A stretch of 64,000 nt of DNA from Pseudothermotoga hypogea DSM 11164 = NBRC 106472 (GTDB lineage: Bacteria > Thermotogota > Thermotogae > Thermotogales > DSM-5069), in the NCBI RefSeq assembly GCF_000816145.1, contig NZ_CP007141.1, positions 1,922,001 through 1,986,000 on the forward strand, given 5' to 3'. Below, one piece after another: positions 35,833-44,117 of the stretch (the first letter of the stretch is position 1; each line of letters opens with the position of its first letter). The position numbers and the translations under genes are program-made. Under the pieces are notes generated by a model that ran no database searches, was not told the origin of the DNA, and saw only the letters and a program-made list of their open reading frames with translations.

Positions 35833-37666
35833 TCATCACTTCCTCTGTCAGCTCTTTACGCAACACCTTTCTCAATTCTTCGCCCTCTATGACTTCTCTT
35901 TCGAGCAGAAGTTCCGCCAGCTCGTCGAGCTGCTTTTTGTGCTCAAGAAGTAGCTGTTTCGCTCTCTCGTAGCACTCGGTCACTATATGTTTCACTTCCT
36001 CGTCTATCTCACTCGCGACCTCTTCGCTGTAGTTCCTCATCCTTGTGAGTTCTTTGCCCAAAAAAATCTCTTGTTCGGTCTTACCCCACACCAAAGGTCC
36101 AAGCTTATCGCTCATTCCAAGCTGACAAACCATCTTTCTGGCAAGTTCTGTGGCCCTCTCGATGTCGGACGCAGCGCCGGTCGAGATCTCGTTGAAAACT
36201 ATCTCTTCCGCGGCGCGTCCGCCGAGCAGAGCCGTTATCTGGTCGAGCAACTCGTTCTTTGTGACAATGTATCTGTCTTCAGCCGGCAACTGCAGAGTGT
36301 AGCCTAAGGCGCGGTAACCTCGAGGTATGATGGAGATCCTGTGAACCGGATCAGCATTTGGCAACAAGCTTGAAACGATGGCGTGTCCTACTTCGTGGTA
36401 AGCCACGATCCTTTTCTCCCTTGGACTGATCACACGGGACTTTCTCGCAGGTCCGGCGATGACCCTGTCTATCGCTTCTTCAAAATCGGCCATCGTGATC
36501 TTGTCTCTTCCAGCCCTCGCCGCAAGAAGCGCCGCCTCGTTCACCAGATTTTCCAGATCCGCTCCCACGAACCCTGTGGTGCGCTGTGCGAGGACTTTCA
36601 GGTCAACATCTTCGGCGATGGGTTTGTTCCTCGTATGTATCTTCAGTATCGCTTCTCTTCCCTTCACGTCTGGTACGTCCAAAACCACTTTCTTGTCGAA
36701 TCTACCGGGCCTGAGGAGCGCGGGATCGAGTATGTCGGGCCTGTTCGTGGCAGCCATCACCACGATGCCCTGGTTGATGTCGAATCCGTCCATCTCGACG
36801 AGAAGTTGGTTCAGTGTCTGTTCTCGCTCGTCGTGCCCACCACCAAGACCTGCACCCCTGTGTCGTCCGACGGCATCGATTTCGTCGATGAAAACGATGC
36901 AGGGTGCGTTCGCTTTCGCCTGGGCGAAGAGATCTCTGACACGTGCGGCGCCGACGCCAACGAACAGCTCCACAAAATCTGAACCACTTATGTGGAAAAA
37001 CGGTACGTTTGCCTCACCAGCTACAGCCCTTGCGAGCAAGGTTTTACCCGTACCCGGAGGCCCAACGAGCAATATACCTTTCGGCATTCTGGCACCTATG
37101 CGCGCAAACCTCGCAGGATCTTTCAAGAACAGGACCGTTTCCCTGAGCTCTTCTATCGCTTCGTCCACACCGGCAACGTCGTTGAAAGTGACACGTTGCT
37201 GGCCGGGCCTGACCATCTGGGCTCTGCTACGAGTGAACGTGAATGCTTGATTGTTTCGTCCGGATATGGTTCTCATCATGAAGAAGAACATGAACAGCAA
37301 GAACACTATGAAGATCACGTTACCAATGACATTGATCCAGAAAGAGCTGCTCAAGCCCTTCTCGCCGGTCACGCGTATGCCCTTTTCGCTGAGTAGTTTT
37401 ATCATCTGTGTATCCTGAGAGAACCACGGTGCATAGATTTCGTAGTACTCGCCTCGCTTAGAAATAACCCTTATCGTACCATCGTCTCTCACCACAACTT
37501 CGGCGATGCGCCCCGGGTCCGTCTCGACTATCTGTATGAAATCACTGAAACTCATCTTCGACACGTTGTTGGTAGGACTGTAAAGGGAACGAACGAGCCA
37601 GAATATCGAGAGTATGACGAGTGCGGCGAAGATGAGCGAGATGTAGTTCGGTCGATTTCCGTTCAA
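35786..37666 (-). CDS. ftsH: ATP-dependent zinc metalloprotease FtsH
   Basis: Membrane-anchored AAA+ protease (626 aa) that degrades misfolded membrane and regulatory proteins. Two transmembrane helices (about 9-26 and 109-131) flank an extracytoplasmic domain; the AAA module has Walker [17 protein letters not shown], Walker [13 protein letters not shown] and the [22 protein letters not shown]; the protease site is HEVGH (HExxH) with the distal Asp in [14 protein letters not shown]. Full length. It starts 1 nt after the tilS stop. Confidence 0.97.
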   Translation of the reverse strand: MNGNRPNYISLIFAALVILSIFWLVRSLYSPTNNVSKMSFSDFIQIVETDPGRIAEVVVRDDGTIRVISKRGEYYEIYAPWFSQDTQMIKLLSEKGIRVTGEKGLSSSFWINVIGNVIFIVFLLFMFFFMMRTISGRNNQAFTFTRSRAQMVRPGQQRVTFNDVAGVDEAIEELRETVLFLKDPARFARIGARMPKGILLVGPPGTGKTLLARAVAGEANVPFFHISGSDFVELFVGVGAARVRDLFAQAKANAPCIVFIDEIDAVGRHRGAGLGGGHDEREQTLNQLLVEMDGFDINQGIVVMAATNRPDILDPALLRPGRFDKKVVLDVPDVKGREAILKIHTRNKPIAEDVDLKVLAQRTTGFVGADLENLVNEAALLAARAGRDKITMADFEEAIDRVIAGPARKSRVISPREKRIVAYHEVGHAIVSSLLPNADPVHRISIIPRGYRALGYTLQLPAEDRYIVTKNELLDQITALLGGRAAEEIVFNEISTGAASDIERATELARKMVCQLGMSDKLGPLVWGKTEQEIFLGKELTRMRNYSEEVASEIDEEVKHIVTECYERAKQLLLEHKKQLDELAELLLEREVIEGEELRKVLRKELTEEVMNGEKLGTVARNEQNS

Positions 37667-37667
37667 A

Positions 37668-39002
37668 TCATTCTTCCTCCTTTCTCAATTCAAGTATAAC
37701 TCGGAATGGATTTTCCAGCAGGTTCAGAACGAGAAAATCATCGTTTTTTAGTCTCTCATTCAACCTTTTGTCAACGTACACGTATGGTACCCACAGAATT
37801 ATACCATTCTCTTCAACTACGGGCATCTCATCACGCAGGAAACTCGGTATACGTGCCTCGATCATCAGATCCTTCAGCTTCTTTGAAGAGACTCTATCAC
37901 CGGGTTTCCTGACTCTCACCAGAATGGGGAGTTTTACGAAGATGTATTGATCACTCTCGATTCGATCGTTGAGTTTGAAGCACCAACCGTTGAAGTCGTA
38001 CAGTCCACACTCTTCAATCTTCAAAGATTCGAGTACATCGTGTTCGCGTTCGACACAGAACAGATCAAAGCCCTTCTCAAGCCAGAGTCCCTTTGCAAGC
38101 TCGATCTTCCAGGATGGACTGTGCGCACGCTCAAGAAGTTGTTGAACGTGTTCGAACTCGAGTTGTTCGCCGAACTCTTTCACACAACTTCTGAGCAGTT
38201 CCACCAGTTCGAAGTCACTCAGTTTTCTGCTCGAGAAGATGGTACGATCTCTAAATCTCACCAGCCTTTGCTTTCTTAAGAACTCTTCCACGTGCCTTTC
38301 GATCAACATGTTCGACACGTGCAACTGCAGCAGGGCTTTTTCGATCGAAGGATTGATTCTTCTCAGAGCCGGGATGACGACGTGTCGAATGTAGTTTCTC
38401 GTGTACCTGACATCGTAATTGGTCTCGTCCTCTACAAAACTCAGGTTCTTTCTCTTTGCGTACTCTTCTATTTCTGACCTCTCTATGTAAATGAACGGCC
38501 TTATCTTGTCCTGAAACCTGGGTTTCATCGCAACCAGACCGAGTGGGCCGGTCCCGCGCACGATCCTGTGCAACATGGTTTCAACCAGATCGTTCAAGTT
38601 GTGAGCAAGCGCAATCACATCGCACTGAAGTTTTCGTTTTGCGTTGTCCAAGAACTGATACCTCAGCTTCCTCGCACCTTCTTCAATGCCAAGTTTGTTC
38701 TCTTCGCAGAATTTGGCTACGTCAATTCTTTCAACACAGAGTTCAACCTTCAGTTTGGCACAGAGATCACTCACGAAGGCTTCATCCCTGTCCGCTGTAG
38801 CTCTGAGCATATGATTGAGATGGGCGGCACAGACGCGCAGGCGGTAAATTTCACGCAACTGAAGAAGCACATGCAAGAGGCTAACGGAATCGATTCCACC
38901 CGACAGTGCCACGAGGACGCTTTCACCTTTGGAGAGCAACTTCTGCGTCTGGACGAACTTGAGGACTTTGAATTCGAGAGGATCTAAAATCCTTCGCACC
39001 AC
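37668..39002 (-). CDS. tilS: tRNA(Ile)-lysidine synthase
   Basis: Modifies C34 of tRNA-Ile(CAU) to lysidine so that it reads AUA (444 aa). PP-loop ATP motif ALSGGIDSVSLLHVL near residue 32, LNHMLRATADRDEAFV, HNLNDLVETMLHRIVRGTGPLGLVAM and a C-terminal TilS domain (VRKPGDRVSSKKLKDLMIEARIP) are clear. Start is taken as GTG 39002, 13 nt past the tRNA-Thr 3' end; the ribosome site (CTGGGTG) is weak, so the exact start is uncertain. tilS-ftsH is a common bacterial pair. Confidence 0.93.
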   Translation of the reverse strand: MVRRILDPLEFKVLKFVQTQKLLSKGESVLVALSGGIDSVSLLHVLLQLREIYRLRVCAAHLNHMLRATADRDEAFVSDLCAKLKVELCVERIDVAKFCEENKLGIEEGARKLRYQFLDNAKRKLQCDVIALAHNLNDLVETMLHRIVRGTGPLGLVAMKPRFQDKIRPFIYIERSEIEEYAKRKNLSFVEDETNYDVRYTRNYIRHVVIPALRRINPSIEKALLQLHVSNMLIERHVEEFLRKQRLVRFRDRTIFSSRKLSDFELVELLRSCVKEFGEQLEFEHVQQLLERAHSPSWKIELAKGLWLEKGFDLFCVEREHDVLESLKIEECGLYDFNGWCFKLNDRIESDQYIFVKLPILVRVRKPGDRVSSKKLKDLMIEARIPSFLRDEMPVVEENGIILWVPYVYVDKRLNERLKNDDFLVLNLLENPFRVILELRKEEE

Positions 39003-39015
39003 CCAGAAAGAAAAA

Positions 39016-39091
39016 TGGAGCCAGCGAAGGGATTCGAACCCCCGACCTGCGCATTACGAGTGCGCCGCTCTGCCGACTGAGCTACGCTGGC
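39016..39091 (-). tRNA. tRNA-Thr (CGT)
   Basis: A complete cloverleaf on the minus strand: acceptor GCCAGCG/CGCTGGC, D-arm GCTC..GAGC, anticodon stem GCGCA/TGCGC with loop CTCGTAA (anticodon CGT, reads ACG), T-arm GGGGG TTCGAAT CCCTT, discriminator T and an encoded CCA, followed by a short T-run. It is 13 nt upstream of tilS. Confidence 0.95.
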
Positions 39092-39113
39092 TCACACGTG
39101 CTTCCGCCTTGAC

Positions 39114-39142
39114 ATTATACATCAACTTGTAGAATCGATCAA
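39114..39142 (-). promoter_or_regulatory. Promoter of tRNA-Thr (and possibly tilS-ftsH)
   Basis: TTGATC (39137-39142) and a consensus TATAAT (39114-39119) spaced by exactly 17 nt on the minus strand. Predicted start near 39107, 15 nt before the mature tRNA. No other promoter is evident before tilS, so tRNA and mRNA may share it. Confidence 0.8.
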
Positions 39143-39277
39143 GTGGGGCCAAAAGGGCACGTTAACTCCGGTGAAATGAGCAATATCTACAATCAGAAAT
39201 TCACGAACATCTTAGAGAAACTCACTTCGCCGATGAATTCTTGCTGAGGTCTGACGCTGAAAAGTGAATTGGCCGAC

Positions 39278-39305
39278 TTGATTTTTCTTGAGGTCGTAGT
39301 AAAAT
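39278..39305 (+). promoter_or_regulatory. Promoter of the four-tRNA cluster
   Basis: TTGATT (39278-39283) and TAAAAT (39300-39305) with a 16-nt spacer; the first tRNA begins 15 nt downstream. The gap 39143-39277 between the two divergent tRNA promoters shows nothing else recognisable. Confidence 0.7.
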
Positions 39306-39319
39306 ACATGTTGGTGAAA

Positions 39320-39394
39320 GCGGGTGTAGCTCAATGGTAGAGCATCGGCCTTCCAAGCCGAGGGTTGCGGGTTCGAATCCCGTCGCCCGCTCCA
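39320..39394 (+). tRNA. tRNA-Gly (TCC)
   Basis: Acceptor GCGGGTG/CGCCCGC, anticodon loop CTTCCAA (TCC, reads GGA/GGG), T-arm GCGGG TTCGAAT CCCGT, discriminator T and encoded CCA. The CCA is immediately followed, with no spacer, by the first base of the next tRNA. Confidence 0.96.
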
Positions 39395-39471
39395 GCGCCC
39401 GTAGCTCAATAGGATAGAGCATCGGACTTCTAATCCGAGGGTTGTGGGTTCGACTCCCGCCGGGCGCGCCA
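39395..39471 (+). tRNA. tRNA-Arg (TCT)
   Basis: Acceptor GCGCCCG/CGGGCGC, anticodon loop CTTCTAA (TCT, reads AGA/AGG), T-loop TTCGACT, discriminator G and encoded CCA. It abuts tRNA-Gly and precedes tRNA-His by 4 nt. Confidence 0.96.
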
Positions 39472-39475
39472 GCGT

Positions 39476-39553
39476 GGTGACCATAGCTCAGTAAGGTAGA
39501 GCGCCTGACTGTGGATCAGGTGGTCGCGGGTTCAAGTCCCGCTGGTCACCCCA
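39476..39553 (+). tRNA. tRNA-His (GTG)
   Basis: Acceptor GTGACCA/TGGTCAC with the extra G-1 encoded opposite C73, the identity mark of tRNA-His; anticodon loop CTGTGGA (GTG); T-arm GCGGG TTCAAGT CCCGC; encoded CCA. Confidence 0.96.
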
Positions 39554-39560
39554 GACGAGC

Positions 39561-39636
39561 GCGCCTGTAGCTCAATGGATAGAGCGTCGGACTTCGGATC
39601 CGATGGTTGCGGGTTCAAGTCCTGCCAGGCGCGCCA
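39561..39636 (+). tRNA. tRNA-Arg (TCG)
   Basis: Acceptor GCGCCTG/CAGGCGC, anticodon loop CTTCGGA (TCG, reads CGA/CGG), T-arm GCGGG TTCAAGT CCTGC, discriminator G and encoded CCA. The spoVS start lies 72 nt downstream without a clear promoter between. Confidence 0.95.
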
Positions 39637-39707
39637 GTGTCTCCTCGGTGAAAGCGACGTTGGGTACAGTGGTGGTCACAATGGCTGTTGAAAAGGAGGT
39701 AGAAGTG

Positions 39708-39971
39708 ATGGAAGTACTGAAGGTAGCATCCAATTCAAACCCCAACAAGGTGGCTGGAGCACTCGCAGGTATGATCAGAGAGCATGGAAGGGCGGAACTT
39801 CAGGCGATCGGTGCCGGTGCTGTAAACCAGGCAGTCAAGGCAATCGCCATCGCGAGAGGCTATTTGGCGCCGAGTGGGATTGACCTTGTCAGTATTCCGG
39901 CGTTCACAGATGTCGAGATCGACAAGGAAACGAGAACCGCCATCAAATTCATAGTTTTCCCGAGAAGCTGA
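39708..39971 (+). CDS. spoVS: Stage V sporulation protein S family protein
   Basis: An 87-residue SpoVS/Alba-superfamily protein, probably nucleic-acid-binding: MEVLKVASNSNPNKVAGALAGMIREHGRAELQAIGAGAVNQAVKAIAIARGYLAPSG. In Bacillus loss of spoVS alters sporulation and septation, but the family is common in non-sporulating Thermotogota and Thermus. The ATG at 39708 follows AAAGGAGG by 8 nt; longer in-frame starts reach into the tRNA. It is likely transcribed with the preceding tRNAs. Ends at a strong terminator. Confidence 0.95.
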   Translation: MEVLKVASNSNPNKVAGALAGMIREHGRAELQAIGAGAVNQAVKAIAIARGYLAPSGIDLVSIPAFTDVEIDKETRTAIKFIVFPRS

Positions 39972-39979
39972 ACTGAAAC

Positions 39980-40005
39980 GAAAGCCCCGCACCCGCGGGG
40001 CTTTC
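39980..40005. terminator. Bidirectional terminator between spoVS and the ABC-2 permease
   Basis: AAAGCCCCGC / GCGGGGCTTT stem of 10-11 bp with a 4-nt loop (ACCC). It carries A- and T-rich flanks on both sides and sits between convergent genes (spoVS stop 39971, permease stop 40013). Confidence 0.85.
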
Positions 40006-40012
40006 AATTTCC

Positions 40013-40834
40013 TCAACCGTGCCTCTTGAGCAATCCTTTCTTCTTCGCGAACCTCTCGAAGTGAATGAAGAGGATTATCCCGAGCGGCAAGAGTGTCACA
40101 CCGAGTATCATAAGCGGTAAAAGTTGAGACCAAAGTCGCTCTGTTGAAGCGCCTTCAAGGATGGCCAGCCTCATACCCCTCAAAGCGTAAGTCGCCGGTG
40201 AGAAAACAGCGATTCTCTGCATCCAGTATGGCAAGACATCGACTTCGTAGTAGACTCCGGAAAACATGAGTAAAAGCGCTTGAAATATGTGAACAACTTG
40301 CACGCCCTTTTCTGGAGAGATCAGGGGTAGGACTGCCCCAGCCATCCCGAGACCCATGAATGACACGGAAGACACCAGCAAAACCAACCCCGCTCCGGTT
40401 AAGTTTGCCCCCGAAAGATCCAGTTTGAACAACAGCGATACCAAGATTAAAATCAAACCACTTCTCAGGATTCCATAGAGCACGCTGAAAACGCACACGC
40501 TCAAAAGGTGCGTGACTCTCTCGACCGGTGCCATGAATGTGTACTCTATCGTCTCTTCCCACCTTTCCCAAGCCACTGTTTCGGCGACCACTTCAAATAG
40601 TATAGAGAGATAACCCCACATTATTGAACCTATGAGCATGTACAACACAAGGTAATTAACATCAACTGTGGAACCAAATCTCACGAATCCAACTCCTATG
40701 AATCCTATGGTCACGGTATTGGCCACAGTGTAAGCAAAAAACACCAATTCCCATTTCCAATACCTCTTGATCAGGTTGAAGTTCCGTTCCACGAAGGCCA
40801 GAGCTGCCCTTAGCTCTCTGAACCAGCCACTCAT
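40013..40834 (-). CDS. ABC-2 type transporter permease
   Basis: A 273-residue permease with about six membrane helices in the ABC-2 exporter pattern: an N-terminal amphipathic region (RELRAALAFVERNFNLIKRYWKWELVFF), TMs over residues 30-255 and the motif PISPEKGVQVVHIFQALLLMFSGVYYEVDVLPYWMQRIAVFSPATYALRGMR. The substrate is not predictable (drug, polysaccharide or lipid). It starts 1 nt before the end of its ATPase partner upstream. Ends 8 nt before the shared terminator. Confidence 0.88.
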   Translation of the reverse strand: MSGWFRELRAALAFVERNFNLIKRYWKWELVFFAYTVANTVTIGFIGVGFVRFGSTVDVNYLVLYMLIGSIMWGYLSILFEVVAETVAWERWEETIEYTFMAPVERVTHLLSVCVFSVLYGILRSGLILILVSLLFKLDLSGANLTGAGLVLLVSSVSFMGLGMAGAVLPLISPEKGVQVVHIFQALLLMFSGVYYEVDVLPYWMQRIAVFSPATYALRGMRLAILEGASTERLWSQLLPLMILGVTLLPLGIILFIHFERFAKKKGLLKRHG

Positions 40835-41617
40835 TCACTCGACCTCCTCCACGTCGGCCTCTTCGAAACTGGTCCCTGTGTATTTCAGGAAAACGTCTTC
40901 GAGTGTCGGGTTATTTTTCTCGTTTCTCAACGCTTCACTGAGTTTTTCAGGTTCTCCGAGTGCGACGACTCTTCCGTTGTGGATTATCATGACTCTGTGA
41001 CAAAGCTTCGCGGCTTCTTCCATGTCATGTGTGGAGAGAATCACGGTACTGCCATTCCTGTTCGCCTCAAGTATCAGAGACTGAACCTCACGTTTCGCCC
41101 TTGGATCCAACCCAGTCGTTGGTTCATCGAGTAACAGAAGTTTCGGTTTTGTTAGGAAAGCCCTCATTATGGCAGTTTTTTGCTGCATACCCCGCGAGAA
41201 CTCCTCAACAGGATCCTTCAACCTCGAACCATCGAATCCTAAAGCATTCGCAAGCTCCATTATACGTTTCATCGCGTGCTTTCTGCTCAAGCCGTAAATC
41301 CCAGCTGAGAAGATGAGATTTTCATAAGCTGAGAGCTTTTTGAAGAAGCTCGCATCGGTTGAAACCCTGTGAATCAGTTCTCGCACCTTTTTCGAATCTT
41401 TGATCGCGTCCAGTCCGAAGATCCTGATTGTACCTTCGTCTGGGATCAGAAGTGTTGCGATCATCCTGATGAGAGTTGACTTACCCGATCCATTCGGACC
41501 GAGTATTCCAAAGATCTCCCCTTTCATTACCTCGAAAGAGACGTTCTGTACAGCACGGATGATCCGGTCTTTCTTTTTAAAGTACTTGCTCACGTTTTCA
41601 ACGAGGACTGCTTCCAC
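40835..41617 (-). CDS. ABC transporter ATP-binding protein (ABC-2 exporter)
   Basis: A 260-residue ABC ATPase of the CcmA/DrrA type: Walker A GPNGSGKSTLIRMIATLL, signature EEFSRGMQQKTAIMRAFLTKPKLLLLDEPTTGLDPRAKRE and H-loop STHDMEEA. It pairs with the ABC-2 permease directly downstream. The start is taken as GTG 41617 after GGGGGTG; TTG 41632 or GTG 41626 are possible and add 3-5 residues. The lactate permease-like gene ends 29 nt upstream. Confidence 0.9.
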   Translation of the reverse strand: MEAVLVENVSKYFKKKDRIIRAVQNVSFEVMKGEIFGILGPNGSGKSTLIRMIATLLIPDEGTIRIFGLDAIKDSKKVRELIHRVSTDASFFKKLSAYENLIFSAGIYGLSRKHAMKRIMELANALGFDGSRLKDPVEEFSRGMQQKTAIMRAFLTKPKLLLLDEPTTGLDPRAKREVQSLILEANRNGSTVILSTHDMEEAAKLCHRVMIIHNGRVVALGEPEKLSEALRNEKNNPTLEDVFLKYTGTSFEEADVEEVE

Positions 41618-41646
41618 TCCTCTCACCCCCAAGCTCTTTGTGAGAC

Positions 41647-43185
41647 TCAGGGCAGGACGGTTCTTCTGAAAAGATAGCTCACAATGGAGGTAAAAATGGT
41701 GAGTGTCAAAACCAAAGGAATCATTGTCTTTATGACTCTTTTCTCTTCGCCAATTTGATCTATTGAAGCGGCTGCGTTTTGAAGCTTGGATGGAGATATG
41801 GCAGAGGCAAGACCGCTACCGAAAGAAACGGCTGCGGCCATCATGAAAGGCGACAGATTCAAAGTTCGTGACGTTTGAACCGTGTACACAGTGAACATCG
41901 CGGTTGCAGAAGTTTGGGTGCCCGTTATGAATCCGCCGAAGACTCCTATGAAAGGCGTTAAGAGTGGGAAAACGTTTTTGAAAAGTCTTGCTGAGTAGCT
42001 GGTCAGTGCGTTGATCATGTTCATTTCCTCGTTCAAGAGTTGAAAGCCGTCAGTGGTTTTGACAAAACCAGAGTGGAGCATCAAGTAAGCCGTCATGAAG
42101 AAAAACGAGGCGGACCAAAAGGGTTGCCAACTTCTTTTGAAGGTTTTTCTAAAAGTTATCAGCAATTCCTTTCTGCCGAATTTGTAAAAACAGACGCTGA
42201 TAAAGCTGGAGACAAAGATCCAGGTATAAGCCTGCCAAAGTAATCTCATATGAACAGGTTTCAGTGATGTGCCGAAGAAATACACTGGGAAGGACAGCTT
42301 TTCGTAAACCAGTTCTCTGATGGGTTCAAAGAGGTTGAAGAAGGATATGAAGAATATCAAAACGATCCACGGGAAAAAGGCATGAAGAAAGTCATTCAAG
42401 CGTTTTAATGATCCTGCTTCAACGGGTTTACTCCTTTTTGAGAAACTCAAAACCAGAACGATCAAAGTTCCAACGATCAAGCCGGTCAAAACAGGGGCCC
42501 TAATATAGATCGCAATGACGGCACCAAGATAAGACAAGAGTCCGACGGTCAAAGAAAAAAGATGAAGATACTTGAGAGCGAACTTCTTTCCATGTGCGGT
42601 GAGAAGGACTGCGAAAGTGATCAGGCACGAAACAACGGGCACGTAAGGTAAGAAGTACTTAGCACCGTCGATCAGATCCAGCCCAACCATGTCGCAGAAC
42701 ACGACCAAAGGAACTCCAAGGATCGAATAGGTGCAGAGAGAATCGTAACCCAGTGCCGATAGAGCTATCGAAGTCCTCGAACCGTAACCGAAGGCCACCA
42801 GGATCGGTGTGAGCACGGTGACTGGCACTGCTCCAACCGATGCCAGGATCGTTCCAATTCCTATCACCAGAGCGATTATCCTGCTTGCGGGTCGATCGCT
42901 CAGCGATTCTTTCATCAATCCAACTGCTTTGTTCATGGCACCGGATCGTTCCATTATCGAAAGTTGAAATAGCGAGGCAGGAACTATGAGAGAAACCGGA
43001 AAGGCAGCGACAAAACCAGCCACACATGATCTCAAAGCCACTTCAAGGGATGTTTCGAAGAACGTCAAAGAGACCGCAACAGCGCTGAGCAAGCCCAATA
43101 GAGCGGCCATGGACGTCGACAGATTGCTGAAAAGCATGACTCCCAAAACTACCAAAACTGGAGAAATGGAAAGCAATCCTCTCAT
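41647..43185 (-). CDS. lctP: L-lactate permease (LctP) family transporter
   Basis: A 512-residue membrane protein with about 12-14 helices. Family marks: GFVAAFPVSLIVPASLFQLSIMERSGAM, VGIGTILASVGAVPVTVLTPILVAFGYGSR, GVFGGFITGTQTSATAMF (LctP-type GxFLTGSxTS) and SPSKLQNAAASIDQIGEEKRVIKTMIPL. The family moves lactate or glycolate with protons. Substrate here is not proven, and divergence from the E. coli type is considerable. It has its own good promoter in the 84-nt gap upstream. Confidence 0.82.
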   Translation of the reverse strand: MRGLLSISPVLVVLGVMLFSNLSTSMAALLGLLSAVAVSLTFFETSLEVALRSCVAGFVAAFPVSLIVPASLFQLSIMERSGAMNKAVGLMKESLSDRPASRIIALVIGIGTILASVGAVPVTVLTPILVAFGYGSRTSIALSALGYDSLCTYSILGVPLVVFCDMVGLDLIDGAKYFLPYVPVVSCLITFAVLLTAHGKKFALKYLHLFSLTVGLLSYLGAVIAIYIRAPVLTGLIVGTLIVLVLSFSKRSKPVEAGSLKRLNDFLHAFFPWIVLIFFISFFNLFEPIRELVYEKLSFPVYFFGTSLKPVHMRLLWQAYTWIFVSSFISVCFYKFGRKELLITFRKTFKRSWQPFWSASFFFMTAYLMLHSGFVKTTDGFQLLNEEMNMINALTSYSARLFKNVFPLLTPFIGVFGGFITGTQTSATAMFTVYTVQTSRTLNLSPFMMAAAVSFGSGLASAISPSKLQNAAASIDQIGEEKRVIKTMIPLVLTLTIFTSIVSYLFRRTVLP

Positions 43186-43202
43186 TTTTTCACCAAATAC
43201 AA

Positions 43203-43232
43203 ATCATACCCCAACGCTTCCCGGTCTGGCAA
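43203..43232 (-). promoter_or_regulatory. Promoter of the lactate-permease-like gene
   Basis: TTGCCA (43227-43232) and TATGAT (43203-43208) with an 18-nt spacer on the minus strand; predicted start near 43196, about 11 nt before the ATG at 43185, implying a very short leader with a weak GGTG ribosome site. Confidence 0.6.
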
Positions 43233-43269
43233 CATTCTTGGGAAATCTCGTTTAACACCGATTGAGGAA

Positions 43270-43845
43270 TCATCGGAAAGCAAGAAACGTATTCACCAGG
43301 ACCGGCACAAGCATTGTCACAATGAAACCATGCGCGAATGCCAAAAGTGATGTCTCTCTGTCCGTGTAGTGTGAGATAGGTCCGAGCAGCGTGTCCATCG
43401 AGGTCGCACCTGCTATCGATACAACGGCAGTTTTGGAATACCTCGAGAGAATCGGTGTCAACACGATCGCATACAGTTCCCTCATGACGTTCGAAAAGAA
43501 TGCGATGGCACCGAGTTGCGTGCTGTGAAGGTTCGAAATGATGATCGCAGACAAACTGTACCAACCGAATCCGGAGGCGACGGCGAGAAGTTCAAAACGT
43601 TTCATGGGTGAGAAGAAAGAGAGAACCAAGGCTCCCGAATAAGTCCCGAGCACGGTTGCCGCGACGCTGAGCAGAACCTTCTTGATCACGTCGAATCGAA
43701 CCTTTTCCTTGCTCAGGTCCACTCCAACGAGAAAAACGATGACGTAGAGAACCGCATTGACAGACCAATCAGGAAGTCTCAAGCTGGTCCATCGGCCTGC
43801 GAATACGCCAGCCACAACAGAGCTTAAAAGCAGAAGCACCATCAC
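43270..43845 (-). CDS. LysO (DUF340) lysine exporter, C-terminal half
   Basis: A 191-residue membrane protein matching the C-terminal part of YbjE/LysO lysine exporters: DLSKEKVRFDVIKKVLLSVAATVLGTYSGALV, VASGFGWYSLSAIIISNLHSTQLGAIAFFSNVMRELYAIVLTPIL and ATSMDTLLGPISHYTDRETSLLAFAHGFIVTMLVPVLV. In E. coli one 299-residue chain carries both parts; here the N-terminal half is a separate gene overlapping by 4 nt. Both halves together total 281 residues. Lysine as substrate is inferred from the family. Confidence 0.82.
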   Translation of the reverse strand: MMVLLLLSSVVAGVFAGRWTSLRLPDWSVNAVLYVIVFLVGVDLSKEKVRFDVIKKVLLSVAATVLGTYSGALVLSFFSPMKRFELLAVASGFGWYSLSAIIISNLHSTQLGAIAFFSNVMRELYAIVLTPILSRYSKTAVVSIAGATSMDTLLGPISHYTDRETSLLAFAHGFIVTMLVPVLVNTFLAFR

Positions 43846-44114
43846 TTCTTTGACACCCTTTCAAAAATCACAGCGAAGATGAAACTTCCCAAGACGGCGA
43901 AACTCGACACCGCGAAAGATGAAAAGAGAATGCTCTCGAGCTTCGAGACTACGTCGTCGTTCGATCCAATCTCGACGCCGAGCGCAAAGAGAAGAAGGAA
44001 AGTCAAAACGATCAGAACTTTGTATTTTTTGATCCAGCCGGTTCTCAAAAAGCGCCCGACAAAGAAGCCCAAAAAGAACAACAGGATCAGAACAATCAGC
44101 AGCATTCTTAACAC
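43842..44114 (-). CDS. LysO (DUF340) lysine exporter, N-terminal half
   Basis: A 90-residue protein with three predicted membrane helices (about 4-23, 33-48, 65-85) matching the N-terminal DUF340 region: LLFALGVEIGSNDDVVSKLESILFSSFAVSSFAVLGSFIFAVIFER. It ends with ATGA overlap into the C-terminal half, so both are translated together and presumably assemble. This looks like a genuine split gene and not a frameshift, since the downstream part has its own start and signal-like first helix. Confidence 0.8.
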   Translation of the reverse strand: MLRMLLIVLILLFFLGFFVGRFLRTGWIKKYKVLIVLTFLLLFALGVEIGSNDDVVSKLESILFSSFAVSSFAVLGSFIFAVIFERVSKK

Positions 44115-44117
44115 CCC

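Noticed and set aside
39212-39484. Two overlapping minus-strand frames with a repeated RPAGVEPTT/RRDSNPQP-like pattern
   Set aside because: The pattern is tRNA sequence read in antisense (T-arm and acceptor repeats), a well-known false-gene source.
39320-39636. Possible short repeat array
   Set aside because: The repeated GTAGCTCAAT and GGGTTC blocks are the D- and T-arms of four tRNAs; there are no CRISPR-type equal repeats and spacers.
39708-39971. spoVS, ricT and yaaR as evidence of sporulation
   Set aside because: These families occur widely in non-sporulating thermophiles and no sporulation-specific gene is present.
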